Shown here: one piece after another, positions 34,325-43,055 of the stretch
Numbering within the stretch: the stretch's first letter is position 1
How the letters are laid out: each line of letters begins with the position of its first letter
NCBI RefSeq assembly: GCF_000346485.2
Contig: NZ_KQ976354.1
Location: forward strand, 2,300,181 to 2,364,180
Length of the DNA stretch: 64,000 bases
Source: Scytonema hofmannii PCC 7110
GTDB taxonomy: Bacteria > Cyanobacteriota > Cyanobacteriia > Cyanobacteriales > Nostocaceae
Direction of reading: 5' to 3'
Made by a program: the position numbers and the translations under genes
Notes under the pieces: generated by a model
What the model saw: only the letters and a program-made list of their open reading frames with translations
What the model was told of the DNA's origin: nothing
Databases searched by the model: none

Positions 34325-36840
34325 CCGATTTAATACTGGTTGTAGATGACGATAAGATAACACGGTTACAAATGCGACAACTACTGCAACAAGTAGGGTA
34401 TCGAGTCGCAGAAGCAACTAATGGCGAGCAAGCATTAGCTGTTTACATGGAGCAACAGCCAGATATGGTGCTGTTAGACGCCATGATGCCGATCGTGGAT
34501 GGATTTACCTGCTGTACTAAATTGCAGGCGCTTCCTGGTGGTGCAGCAACGCCTATATTAATGATTACCGCTCTTTACGACCAAGTATCCGTAGATAAGG
34601 CTTTTGCGGCTGGTGCCACTGATTACATTAGCAAACCAATTCAATGGCAAGTTTTGCGTCAGCGAGTGCGCCGGGTGTTGGAATCCCGCCGCGCAATGCA
34701 AGAATTGCATCAGCAAAGCGAACAGGCGCAAAATCGAGAGGCGCAACTTAGAATAGCGTTAGACGCGGCTCGCATGAGTCCTTGGGAATGGGATATTACA
34801 CATAACAAAGTAACTTGGTCGGAGCATTTAAAATTGCTCTTGCGGTTAAACAATATTTATGAAAATACTACCTATGAAGCTTTTCTTGAACGCGTTCATC
34901 CTCAAGACCGCAATTTTGTTGACTGCTCAGTGAAACAGGTTCTTCAGGGTGGGTTTGATTATGATATTGAGTTTCGTGTTATTGGATACGACGGTAGTCT
35001 TCATTGGATAGCAAGCAAAGGTGTTGTCTTTCGTGATTCAGAAGGAGTGGCGCTGCGGATGTCTGGGGTAGATATGGACATTACCAAGCGCAAGCAAGCA
35101 GAGGAGTCGTTGGAAGCGTATGCAAATCGTCAGGCGCTGGTGGCGGAACTCAGTCAAATGGCATTAGCTGGTCTGAATTTGACTACATTGATGCAAGAAA
35201 CGGTCACTCTTGTTTCCCATAGCCTTAAGGTAGAGTATTGTAATATTTTGGAACTTTTGCCGGATAGTAGTATCTTGCGATTGGTTGCGGGAGTTGGTTG
35301 GCATCCAGAATTGGTAGGACAAGCAACCGTAAGTGCTGGAAGTGATTCTCAAGCTGGCCATACCCTGCGTTCTCAAGAACCAACAATTGTTAATGATTTC
35401 CTCACTGAAACGCGCTTTGGAAAACCACAACTGCCACACGACTATTTTATAGTCAGTAGTGTTTCTTTGTTAATTCATGGTAAAGAGAATCCTTTTGGAG
35501 TGTTGGAAGTACACACAACAAGAACGCGCACTTTTAGCAAAGAAGATGTTTATTTCTTGCAAGCCGTGACTAATATGCTGGCTACTGCTATTGAACGCCA
35601 GAGATTTGAAGATGTCCTCAGGGGAAACGAACAGCGATCGCAATTGTTTTCTGACATCACGCTAAAAATTCGTCAATCTTTACAAATTGATGAAATTATT
35701 CAAACAAGTGTTACAGAAGTCCAACATTTGTTGCAAGCAGATCGTGTCTTAATTTTTCGCTTGCTACCTGATGGTACGGGAGTCGTTGTGCAAGAGGCGG
35801 TTGTTTCTGGGTTTATTAGCATTCTCGGACACAATCTTGAAGATCCCTGCTTTAACGAGGATTACGTTCAACAATACCGTCAAGGACGAATTGGTTCGAT
35901 GAGCGACATTGAAAAGGTCACAATCACACCTTGCTACCTAGAATTTTTACAAAAACTCAGTGTAAAAGCCAACTTAATTGTACCGATTATTTTCAAGAAC
36001 AAACTGTGGGGACTACTCATTGCCCATCAATGTGCTCATCCTCGGGAGTGGACGAGTTGGGAAACCGAACTTTTACAACAGTTAGCAAATCAAATAGGAA
36101 TTGCTGTAGCTCAAGCCCAGCTTTTAGAACAGGAAACTCGCCAAAGACAAGAACTTGCTCGTTCTAATGAAGAACTGCAACAATTTGCCTTTATTGCTTC
36201 TCACGATCTGCAAGAACCACTGCGTAAGATAAAGACGTTTGGAGAACGGCTGAAAGCGACTTGTAGTGATGCATTGACCGAACAGGGGCAAGATTATCTG
36301 GAACGGATGCAAAATGCAACTCGCCGGATGCAAGCTTTGATCGAAGATTTACTGACACTTTCACGAGTTACAACTAGGGCAAAACCTTTTGAGCAAGTGG
36401 ATCTAGCGCAAGTCACACAAGAGGTGTTATCCGATTTAGAAATACGTATCCTGCAAACAGAAGCGCTTGTGGAGGTGGGTGATTTACCTACTGTTCAGGC
36501 AGATCCGCTACAAATGCGCCAATTGCTCCAAAATCTCATTGGCAACGCTTTAAAATTTCACTACAAAGATACTCCACCTATTGTCAAAATTTACACTCAA
36601 CAACACGAGGCCGGACACGAGCAACTTATTGTTGAAGATAATGGTATTGGATTTGACGAAAAATATCTTGACCGAATTTTTAATGTTTTTCAACGTTTAC
36701 ACGGTCGTAACGAATATGAAGGTACGGGTATGGGCTTAGCCATTGCCCGTAAAATAGTGGAACGTCACGGTTGGAGTATCACTGCATACAGCCAACTGGG
36801 GAAAGGATCGAAATTTATCGTTTCGCTCGCTTTTCTTTGA
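34321..36840 (+). CDS. REC-PAS-GAF-GAF hybrid histidine kinase, candidate cyanobacteriochrome
   Basis: The 839-residue protein is ordered: receiver (~3-120, Asp53 in LLDAMMP, Lys105), PAS with PAC (~140-258), GAF1 (~280-428), GAF2 (~440-600), HisKA (~620-685) with His628 in ASHDLQEPLR (the phytochrome-type kinase box), and HATPase (~727-838) with DNGIGF and GTGMGLAIA. GAF2 has DPCF (Cys510) and TPCY (Cys538), 28 residues apart, as in DXCF cyanobacteriochromes; chromophore binding is unproven because similar motifs occur in non-binding GAFs. No Shine-Dalgarno is visible and the ATG lies in a heptamer array. An Rcp1-type regulator follows 109 bp downstream and is its likely partner. Confidence 0.9.
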   Translation: MTDLILVVDDDKITRLQMRQLLQQVGYRVAEATNGEQALAVYMEQQPDMVLLDAMMPIVDGFTCCTKLQALPGGAATPILMITALYDQVSVDKAFAAGATDYISKPIQWQVLRQRVRRVLESRRAMQELHQQSEQAQNREAQLRIALDAARMSPWEWDITHNKVTWSEHLKLLLRLNNIYENTTYEAFLERVHPQDRNFVDCSVKQVLQGGFDYDIEFRVIGYDGSLHWIASKGVVFRDSEGVALRMSGVDMDITKRKQAEESLEAYANRQALVAELSQMALAGLNLTTLMQETVTLVSHSLKVEYCNILELLPDSSILRLVAGVGWHPELVGQATVSAGSDSQAGHTLRSQEPTIVNDFLTETRFGKPQLPHDYFIVSSVSLLIHGKENPFGVLEVHTTRTRTFSKEDVYFLQAVTNMLATAIERQRFEDVLRGNEQRSQLFSDITLKIRQSLQIDEIIQTSVTEVQHLLQADRVLIFRLLPDGTGVVVQEAVVSGFISILGHNLEDPCFNEDYVQQYRQGRIGSMSDIEKVTITPCYLEFLQKLSVKANLIVPIIFKNKLWGLLIAHQCAHPREWTSWETELLQQLANQIGIAVAQAQLLEQETRQRQELARSNEELQQFAFIASHDLQEPLRKIKTFGERLKATCSDALTEQGQDYLERMQNATRRMQALIEDLLTLSRVTTRAKPFEQVDLAQVTQEVLSDLEIRILQTEALVEVGDLPTVQADPLQMRQLLQNLIGNALKFHYKDTPPIVKIYTQQHEAGHEQLIVEDNGIGFDEKYLDRIFNVFQRLHGRNEYEGTGMGLAIARKIVERHGWSITAYSQLGKGSKFIVSLAFL

Positions 36841-36949
36841 TAAGGTTTATCATACTTCCATGGGTGTAAAAATATTACAGCCTAAGTCCTCTATTGGTTG
36901 TATTTTGACGGTCGATTAACGATAAACCCTCAAAAGGAGAAAATATAGA

Positions 36950-37396
36950 GTGAAGGGTCGGCATACAACGATCACAATTTTGATGGCTGAAGATGATGAG
37001 GATGACCGTATGTTAGTTCGTGAGGCATTGACAGAAAGTCGATTGACTCATGACTTGCATACTGTCAGTGATGGTGAAGAGTTAATGGATTATCTCAAGT
37101 GGCGTGGTAAGTACGCCGACAAAAATATTGCACCCCGTCCGGGTTTAATTTTGCTAGATTTAAATATGCCTAAAAAAGATGGTCGTGAAGCCCTCAAAGA
37201 AATTAAAGCTGATATTCAACTCAGAAAAATTCCGATTGTTGTGCTAACGACCTCTAAGGCAGAGGAAGATATTCATAGTACTTACGATTTGGGTGCGAAT
37301 TCGTTTATTATCAAACCGGCGACTTTCGCATCTTTGGTTGAGGTGATGAGGACAATAGGAAAATACTGGTTTGAAATTGTAGAACTGCCACTATAA
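36950..37396 (+). CDS. Rcp1-type response regulator
   Basis: The 148-residue single receiver starts at GTG 36950 with AAGGAG about 11 bases upstream. It has the acidic cluster AEDDEDDR, phospho-acceptor Asp70 in LLDLNMPKKDGREAL, Thr in VLTTSKAEED and Lys in IIKPA. The long insertion YLKWRGKYADKNIAPRPGLI and the FxxxVxLP end are marks of the Rcp1 group, the partners of cyanobacterial phytochromes. Its position between two hybrid kinases, one with the phytochrome-type HisKA, supports that pairing. It has no output domain. Confidence 0.92.
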   Translation: MKGRHTTITILMAEDDEDDRMLVREALTESRLTHDLHTVSDGEELMDYLKWRGKYADKNIAPRPGLILLDLNMPKKDGREALKEIKADIQLRKIPIVVLTTSKAEEDIHSTYDLGANSFIIKPATFASLVEVMRTIGKYWFEIVELPL

Positions 37397-37413
37397 AAAA
37401 GGAAGGCAGAAAA

Positions 37414-39306
37414 ATGAAGCAAATCTCTATAAAAGTTCTTCTTGTTGATGACGATGAAGATGATTACACGTTAACTCGTGATTGGTTTCAGGAATTCCAG
37501 ATTTGCCACTGCAAGTTGGAATGGGTTAGCAATTATGAGTCCGGAAAGGAGGCGATAGCAGCACATCAACATGATATCTATCTTGTTGATTACCGTTTGG
37601 GAGCGCAAAATGGGTTGGAACTGTTGCGCGAAGTTATATCTTTAGGCTGTTCTTCCCCAATTATTTTACTCACAGGTAAGGGAGACAGGGAAATAGACAT
37701 TGAGGCAATGAAAGCAGGTGCAGCAGATTATTTAGAAAAAGGTCAATTGACAGCGCCTCTTCTTGAACGTGCCATCCGCTATGCTGTTGAACGCAAAAGA
37801 GCGGAATTAAAAATCCGCGAACAAGCAGCTTTATTGGATGTTGCCACAGACGCAATTTTTGTCTGTGATTTAGAAAACAAAATTTTATTTTGGAATAAAG
37901 CAGCCGAGAATCTTTATGGTTGGAAAGCGGCTGAGGCGATTGGTCACAAAACTTTAGAACTTTGGGAAGAAAAAGATAACGCACAATTACAAGTCGCTAT
38001 TGATACTTTAATGAAAAATGGTTCTTGGGAAGGAGAGCTATATCAAAAAACAAAATTAAGCAAACAAATTATTGTTGAAAGTCGCTGGACGCTAGTACAA
38101 GAGTTTGATAAAAAACAACAAACTATCCTGGTTGTTAATACTGATATTACAGAAAAAAAAGAACTGGAAGCACAATTTTTCCGCACCCAGCGGTTGGAGA
38201 GTATTGGGACTTTAGCAAGCGGTATTGCTCATGACTTGAACAATGTTCTTGCGCCTATTTTGATGACAGCACAACTTTTGGAATCACAACTGCATGATGA
38301 ACGCAGTAAGCGACTATTACCTATTTTGATATCCAATGCCAAACGGGGAGCTAATTTAGTCAAGCAAGTACTTTCTTTTGCTCGCGGTATAGAGGGCGAT
38401 CGCACTCTTCTACAACTAAATCACTTGATCAGAGAAATCCAGCAAGTTGTGAAGGAAACATTTCCCAAATCTGTTGAGTTTTCTTGCCAAGTCCCACAAA
38501 ATCTCTGGGCTGTTTCTGGAGACCCAACCCAGCTGCATCAAGTCTTAATGAATTTGTGCGTAAATGCTCGCGATGCCATGCCCCATGGGGGTTGCCTAGT
38601 TATTTCTGCTGAAAATCTTTTCGTTGATGAGAATTACGCTAGGATGCACATAGATGCTCGTGTGGGTTCTTTTGTTGTCATCTCTGTTACAGATACTGGA
38701 ATTGGTATTCCAACCGAGATTCTAGACCGCATTTTTGAACCATTTTTTACCACAAAAGAAATTGGCAAAGGCACGGGTCTTGGTCTTTCTACGGTACTTG
38801 GTATCGTCAAAAGTCACAACGGCTTTATCAGTGTGTACAGCGAAGAGGGCAAAGGCAGCGAGTTTAGAGTGTATTTACCAGCACAAGAGGCAGTAGAACC
38901 TCTTGAAGACCGAGAGATGGATTTACCAAGTGGTAGTGGAGAATTGATTTTGGTTGTAGATGACGAAGATTCAATTCGAGATGTGACCAAAACATCCTTG
39001 GAAAGCCATAATTATAAAGCGATCGTTGCTAGTGATGGCATTGAAGCAATTGCCCTTTATGCCGAATATCGAGATAAAATCTCTCTTGTTTTGACAGATA
39101 TGGTCATGCCATCCATGGATGGGTTAACTACCATTCGCACGCTCCAAAAGATTAATCCAGAAGTAAAAATCATTGCCGTTAGCGGACTTGCTTCCACTGA
39201 AAAGATTAATGCTGTCACAGAAGTAGGGGTGAAAGCTTTTTTACCCAAACCTTATACAGCAAAGCAACTTCTGTTAACTATTAAAGAGCTAATGGCTAAT
39301 GGCTAA
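37414..39306 (+). CDS. REC-PAS-histidine kinase-REC hybrid
   Basis: The 630-residue protein has an N-terminal receiver (Asp59 in LVDYRLG), a PAS domain (~133-250), and HisKA with His273 in [14 protein letters not shown] (the NtrB-like HDLNN class). HATPase follows ([26 protein letters not shown]) and a C-terminal receiver with Asp562 ([11 protein letters not shown]). It starts 18 bp after the Rcp1-type gene and is surely cotranscribed with it. The architecture suggests a phosphorelay: kinase to its own C-terminal receiver or to the neighbouring regulator, with the N-terminal receiver as input. The final codons run into a TAATGGC repeat. Confidence 0.92.
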   Translation: MKQISIKVLLVDDDEDDYTLTRDWFQEFQICHCKLEWVSNYESGKEAIAAHQHDIYLVDYRLGAQNGLELLREVISLGCSSPIILLTGKGDREIDIEAMKAGAADYLEKGQLTAPLLERAIRYAVERKRAELKIREQAALLDVATDAIFVCDLENKILFWNKAAENLYGWKAAEAIGHKTLELWEEKDNAQLQVAIDTLMKNGSWEGELYQKTKLSKQIIVESRWTLVQEFDKKQQTILVVNTDITEKKELEAQFFRTQRLESIGTLASGIAHDLNNVLAPILMTAQLLESQLHDERSKRLLPILISNAKRGANLVKQVLSFARGIEGDRTLLQLNHLIREIQQVVKETFPKSVEFSCQVPQNLWAVSGDPTQLHQVLMNLCVNARDAMPHGGCLVISAENLFVDENYARMHIDARVGSFVVISVTDTGIGIPTEILDRIFEPFFTTKEIGKGTGLGLSTVLGIVKSHNGFISVYSEEGKGSEFRVYLPAQEAVEPLEDREMDLPSGSGELILVVDDEDSIRDVTKTSLESHNYKAIVASDGIEAIALYAEYRDKISLVLTDMVMPSMDGLTTIRTLQKINPEVKIIAVSGLASTEKINAVTEVGVKAFLPKPYTAKQLLLTIKELMANG

Positions 39307-39449
39307 TTGCTAATTGCTAAGAACTACTATTAGTAGGTAGAGTTATGCCGCACAAAAGCTTTTAGGTGGCGAATGGCCACTCTACTATTTAGCTGCTATT
39401 AACTTTCTCAATCCAAAATCCAAAATCTAAAATCCAAAATTATATAATT

Positions 39450-39839
39450 ATGACTAACCAACGTTCTGAAATTTTAGCAGTTAACGACGCTTTTTATCGA
39501 GCGTTTGAAAAAAAGGATATCGAAGCAATGGGCGCAGTGTGGTCGCAAGGAACTGGTAGTCTTTGCATTCACCCTGGATGGAATGTGTTAAATGGTTGGA
39601 AAGATATTCAAGCTTCCTGGGCGAATATCTTTAAAAATACGGCTTATGTTGAGATCGACACCGATATCATTACAACAGAAGTTCGCGAGAATGTTGCTTA
39701 TGTTGTCTTGGTAGAAAATGTTCTCCAAATTGCTAATGGAAGAAAACTCAAAGCGCAATCCATAGCAACAAATGTGTTTGAGCTTCTCGGGGGTAAATGG
39801 TACTTGGTTCACCATCACGCAAGCCCAGTTATGCGATAA
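39450..39839 (+). CDS. SnoaL-like / NTF2-fold protein
   Basis: The 129-residue protein fits the SnoaL_3/DUF4440 group: FYRAFEKKDIEAMGAVWSQ, CIHPGWNVLNGWKDIQASWANIF, and NVFELLGGKWYLVHHHASPV. Such cone-shaped folds serve as small enzymes or binding proteins; the role is unknown. A CCAAAAT-type heptamer array (39411-39441) lies directly upstream and leaves no clear ribosome site. Confidence 0.85.
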   Translation: MTNQRSEILAVNDAFYRAFEKKDIEAMGAVWSQGTGSLCIHPGWNVLNGWKDIQASWANIFKNTAYVEIDTDIITTEVRENVAYVVLVENVLQIANGRKLKAQSIATNVFELLGGKWYLVHHHASPVMR

Positions 39840-39924
39840 GGGGATTGGGGGACACGGGAGACAAGGTAGATACGGCGAAATTTGCTTCCTTGTTTACCTT
39901 GTCTTTCCCCCTCCCATGCCGTTC

Positions 39925-40473
39925 TTAATCTCCAATTAATTCCACACCATCTCGTCCATCAATTTCTTGTAAGAAAACTTTCACAATTTCATCTTTTGCC
40001 GTGGGCAATTGTTTGCCAACAAAATCTGGATGAATTGGTACTTCACGATGACCTCTATCCACTAGCACTGCTAAACGGATTGACTCAGGTCTACCATATT
40101 CGTTCACGGCATTCAAAGCAGCGCGAATTGTCCGTCCTTTATAAATAACATCATCTACAAGGACAACTGTTTTACCCGTAAGGTCAAAAGGAATATAAGT
40201 TTTTACAGGCGTCCGCAACCCTATGCGATCCAAATCGTCACGATAAAATGTAATGTCCAATGCTCCTACTTCTGGTGATACACCTTCAAGCACCTCAATT
40301 TGATGTGCCAACATATGAGCTAATGGCACACCTCTAGTGTAAATACCTATTAAAGCCAGTCGAGATATGATTGGCGTTTTTTCTACAATTTGAGAGGCTA
40401 GGCGATTGGCAGTACGACGGAGTTCCTGTGGTGAGAGAATTTCAACGACTTTAGCTTGAGTAGATAAAACCAT
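39925..40473 (-). CDS. pyrR: PyrR: pyrimidine regulator / uracil phosphoribosyltransferase
   Basis: The 182-residue protein has the PyrR features: [49 protein letters not shown], the PRPP-binding loop [18 protein letters not shown], and [18 protein letters not shown]. It converts uracil and PRPP to UMP. In some bacteria it also binds pyr mRNA, but no pyr gene or attenuator is nearby, so the salvage role is more likely here. Confidence 0.95.
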   Translation of the reverse strand: MVLSTQAKVVEILSPQELRRTANRLASQIVEKTPIISRLALIGIYTRGVPLAHMLAHQIEVLEGVSPEVGALDITFYRDDLDRIGLRTPVKTYIPFDLTGKTVVLVDDVIYKGRTIRAALNAVNEYGRPESIRLAVLVDRGHREVPIHPDFVGKQLPTAKDEIVKVFLQEIDGRDGVELIGD

Positions 40474-40632
40474 AGATTGATACCCTGAATATAGAGCAAG
40501 GGGTTAGGAATAAGGTGCTGTGAATGAAGGGGCTATGAACAACTCCTCACTCTTTACTACTCACTCCTAACTTTCTAGTTATTCCCTATATCCATAATTA
40601 CCTGTTTTTATTTGGGGTGGGTACTACTCTCG

Positions 40633-41625
40633 TTACAATTGTGGCATCAACTTTTGGACTGAAGTTGTAGTTGTAACTGCTGCGACACCAGTTATACCCA
40701 ACCAAAGTAAAAAACAAAAGCGGGTGAGTTGTAAGGCTTGATAGATGGAACTTGCGGTGATGCGATTCTTTGCGTCTCCAAGCAAAGGTTTGTGCTTCGC
40801 AACCCCACGATACCAATTAGTACCCCCCACCTGCACCCCCAAAATAGCAGCGTAAGCGCATTCACTCCAACCAGAGTTGGGACTGGAATCGCTTGCGCCA
40901 TCTCGTCGGCAAATTTGCCAAACGTACAAGGGTTTACCTGAAAGAACTGCAAGAGTTAATATTGTTAAACGACACGGAATCCAAGTTAAGCAATCTTCTA
41001 CACGAGCACTAAACCATCCTAAATATGTATATGGGGCTTCTCGATAACCTACCATTGAATCAAGAGTGCTACTCGCTTTATATGCCAAAGCTAGGGGAGT
41101 TGGACCTACAATCGGCACAAATAAACCAACAATTGCGTAGAAAAGAGGAGCCATCACTCCATCGGTGGCGTTTTCTGTCACCGTTTCTAGAATAGCTCGC
41201 AATATTTCTGATTCTGTCAATTTATCAGTATCTCGACCAACGTATTTACTTAAAAGAACGCGTGCTTCGGATAAGTTTCCTGCTGTTAAAGCTTGTAAAA
41301 CTGTTTGAGCTGCATCTCTCAGACTTCGACCTGCAAAACAGCTGGCTAGCAATACACATTCTAATGTTATTCCTAAAAGTGGATGCAGCAATTTGGTCAC
41401 TAGAATAAGGAAGTACCCAACAACGCCACTACCAATTATTAAAATGATGCCGATCGCAATTCCTGCTACGCGTTGTGTCAGATAATCATGACAATGGGTT
41501 AAAGCCAATTTCGTAAAGCGAGAAATAAACCATCCCATAACTTGGACTGGGTGAACCCAACCCCAAGGATCGCCAATTAAGTAATCTATAGTAGCAGCGA
41601 TGATGAGAATAATAGTAGAGGTCAT
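40633..41625 (-). CDS. cbiB: Adenosylcobinamide-phosphate synthase
   Basis: The 330-residue integral membrane protein has the CbiB/CobD motifs DYLIGDPWGWVHPVQVMGWFI, ARVLLSKYVGRDTDKLTESEILRAILETVTENATDGVMAPLFY, YKASSTLDSMVGYR, and GWSECAYAAILGVQVGG. It attaches aminopropanol phosphate to adenosylcobyric acid in cobalamin synthesis. No cobalamin riboswitch is visible upstream, where only a heptamer array lies. Confidence 0.95.
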   Translation of the reverse strand: MTSTIILIIAATIDYLIGDPWGWVHPVQVMGWFISRFTKLALTHCHDYLTQRVAGIAIGIILIIGSGVVGYFLILVTKLLHPLLGITLECVLLASCFAGRSLRDAAQTVLQALTAGNLSEARVLLSKYVGRDTDKLTESEILRAILETVTENATDGVMAPLFYAIVGLFVPIVGPTPLALAYKASSTLDSMVGYREAPYTYLGWFSARVEDCLTWIPCRLTILTLAVLSGKPLYVWQICRRDGASDSSPNSGWSECAYAAILGVQVGGTNWYRGVAKHKPLLGDAKNRITASSIYQALQLTRFCFLLWLGITGVAAVTTTTSVQKLMPQL

Positions 41626-41632
41626 TTATTGT

Positions 41633-41706
41633 TGGTTAGTAGTTAGTAGTTAGCAGTTAGTGGTGATTTGCCGCTAACCACTAACCACTAACCACTAACC
41701 ACTAAC
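41633..41706. repeat. Inverted heptamer arrays (GTTAGTA / CTAACCA)
   Basis: GTTAGTA-type units (41636-41661) face ACTAACC units (41676-41706) around TGGTGATTTGCCGCTAACCA, so the array can fold into a long hairpin. It lies between cbiB and the rrf2 gene. Confidence 0.88.
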
Positions 41707-41713
41707 ATCTCTA

Positions 41714-42157
41714 TTAAACAATAAAACTAGCTTCTTCGCCAAGAGAAGCTTGCCAACTACGAGCATCATAATAAAGATCTGCCAGAGTAATACTGTATAT
41801 CGCTTCTTTCAGTTTTTGGTGCAATCTCTTCCACAGGGTGTGGGTTACCCAATCTTCTGCTTGTGTTGGAGAAGCTTGGTGATGGGGTAAAGGTTCAATC
41901 GTTTCACCAACCGCTTCTAAAATTTCTCCCAAAGAAATTTGTAAGGGCGATCGCGCAAGTTGGTAACCTCCGATGCTGCCGCGAATAGATTTTACCAGTC
42001 CAGCACGACGCATTTCTATTAGTAGTTTCTCCAGGTAAGGTGCTGGGATATCTTGGCGTGCGGCTATTGCTTTAGTAGATACAGGTCCATATTCTGGCTG
42101 TAAGCTCAAATCAAGCAATGCTTTTACACTATAGTGTCCTCTAGTGGTTAGTTTCAT
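41714..42157 (-). CDS. Rrf2 family transcriptional regulator without Fe-S cysteines
   Basis: ATG 42157 (MKLTTRGHYSVKALLDL) is the standard Rrf2 start; an ATG three codons upstream is in a repeat. The 147-residue protein has the winged helix (KAIAARQDIPAPYLEKLLIEMRRAGLVKSIRGSIGGYQLAR) and the C-terminal dimer helix. The three cysteines that hold the Fe-S cluster in IscR-type members are absent, so it senses something else or acts constitutively. Target unknown. Confidence 0.9.
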   Translation of the reverse strand: MKLTTRGHYSVKALLDLSLQPEYGPVSTKAIAARQDIPAPYLEKLLIEMRRAGLVKSIRGSIGGYQLARSPLQISLGEILEAVGETIEPLPHHQASPTQAEDWVTHTLWKRLHQKLKEAIYSITLADLYYDARSWQASLGEEASFIV

Positions 42158-42159
42158 TT

Positions 42160-42231
42160 TGGTCATTAGACATTGGTCATTAGTAATTGGTCACTGGTCA
42201 CTGGTCAGGTGGTCACTGGTCACTGGTCAAA
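42160..42231. repeat. TGGTCAT/TGGTCAC heptamer array upstream of rrf2 gene
   Basis: About ten TGGTCAT/TGGTCAC units extend from the rrf2 start into the 397-bp region shared with the divergent cyabrB2 gene. The remaining bases to 42554 are AT-rich, with a HIP1-containing stretch (AGCGATCGCAATA), and presumably hold both promoters; no specific box was recognised. Confidence 0.85.
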
Positions 42232-42554
42232 AGTTCAGTTTTGCTTATCATTCTGTATGCCAATTATTGTAATTCCTGCAAGTAGGCAACCCTTTTAGCT
42301 TAGTTTAGGAAACTTAAACAAACATAGGGTGACAGTCTTCACGAACTTAAAAAGTATAGCCATCACCATAATGTATCTTCTTTAGACTATATTGTATTGG
42401 GAATATTGCGAGCGATCGCAATATTTTGCTCTTAAGATGTAATATACTTAGCTAAGCTAAGAGGAAAATAAAAGGTTTCTGCTCGCATTACCTCAACCTC
42501 AGCTAAAATAAAATCGATTAATCCTATTTGACCATTCGTTTGTGAATTAAGTTG

Positions 42555-42968
42555 ATGGCTAAACAGAAAAAAATTGAACCCCTAGTCGGAGAAGATCTGC
42601 TCAGAAAAGTCAAAGAGCTAGAGCACCTCAGCAAAGAAGAAAAAGCTAAACAATGCGGCTACTACACCGTAACCAAAAACGGGATCGAGCGCGTCAACAT
42701 GATGAAATTCTTAAACGCCCTAATTGATGCCGAGGGCATTCAGTTAGACAGTGCTCCTAGTGCAAACGGGCGAGGTGGACGAAGTGCCAGCTATAGAATT
42801 AGCGTGCAGTCGAACGGTAACTTATTGATAGGTTCAGCCTACACAAAACAAATGAATCTCAAGCCAGGAGATGAGTTTGTCATTACTTTAGGCAAAAAAC
42901 ACATTCGGTTGAGGCAAATAGACTCTGAAGAAAGAGAAAGTGCTGAGGCTGTAGAAGCTTTAGTCTAA
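42555..42968 (+). CDS. cyabrB2: AbrB-like transcription factor cyAbrB2
   Basis: The 137-residue protein from ATG 42555 has KIEPLVGEDLLRKVKELEHLSKEEKAKQCGYYTVTKNGIERVNMMKFLNALIDAEG and the C-terminal AbrB-type swapped-hairpin part ASYRISVQSNGNLLIGSAYTKQMNLKPGDEFVITLGKKHIRL. KNGIERVNMMKF and RGGRSASYR distinguish cyAbrB2 from cyAbrB1 (CalA). In other cyanobacteria cyAbrB2 is a global regulator linking carbon and nitrogen status. It is divergent from the Rrf2 gene. Confidence 0.92.
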   Translation: MAKQKKIEPLVGEDLLRKVKELEHLSKEEKAKQCGYYTVTKNGIERVNMMKFLNALIDAEGIQLDSAPSANGRGGRSASYRISVQSNGNLLIGSAYTKQMNLKPGDEFVITLGKKHIRLRQIDSEERESAEAVEALV

Positions 42969-42969
42969 A

Positions 42970-43055
42970 GAGTCATTGGTCATTAGTCAGTGACCAGTGA
43001 CCAGTGACCAATGACCAGTGACCAATGACCTTTTGACAAATGACTAATGACTAAT
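42970..43055. repeat. GACCAGT/GACCAAT heptamer array between convergent genes
   Basis: A run of TCATTGG, GACCAGT, GACCAAT and GACTAAT units lies between the cyabrB2 stop and the ClC gene and overlaps the last codons of the latter. Confidence 0.85.

Noticed and set aside
41626-41713. Search for a cobalamin riboswitch before cbiB
   Set aside because: The leader consists of heptamer repeats with no B12-box-like sequence.
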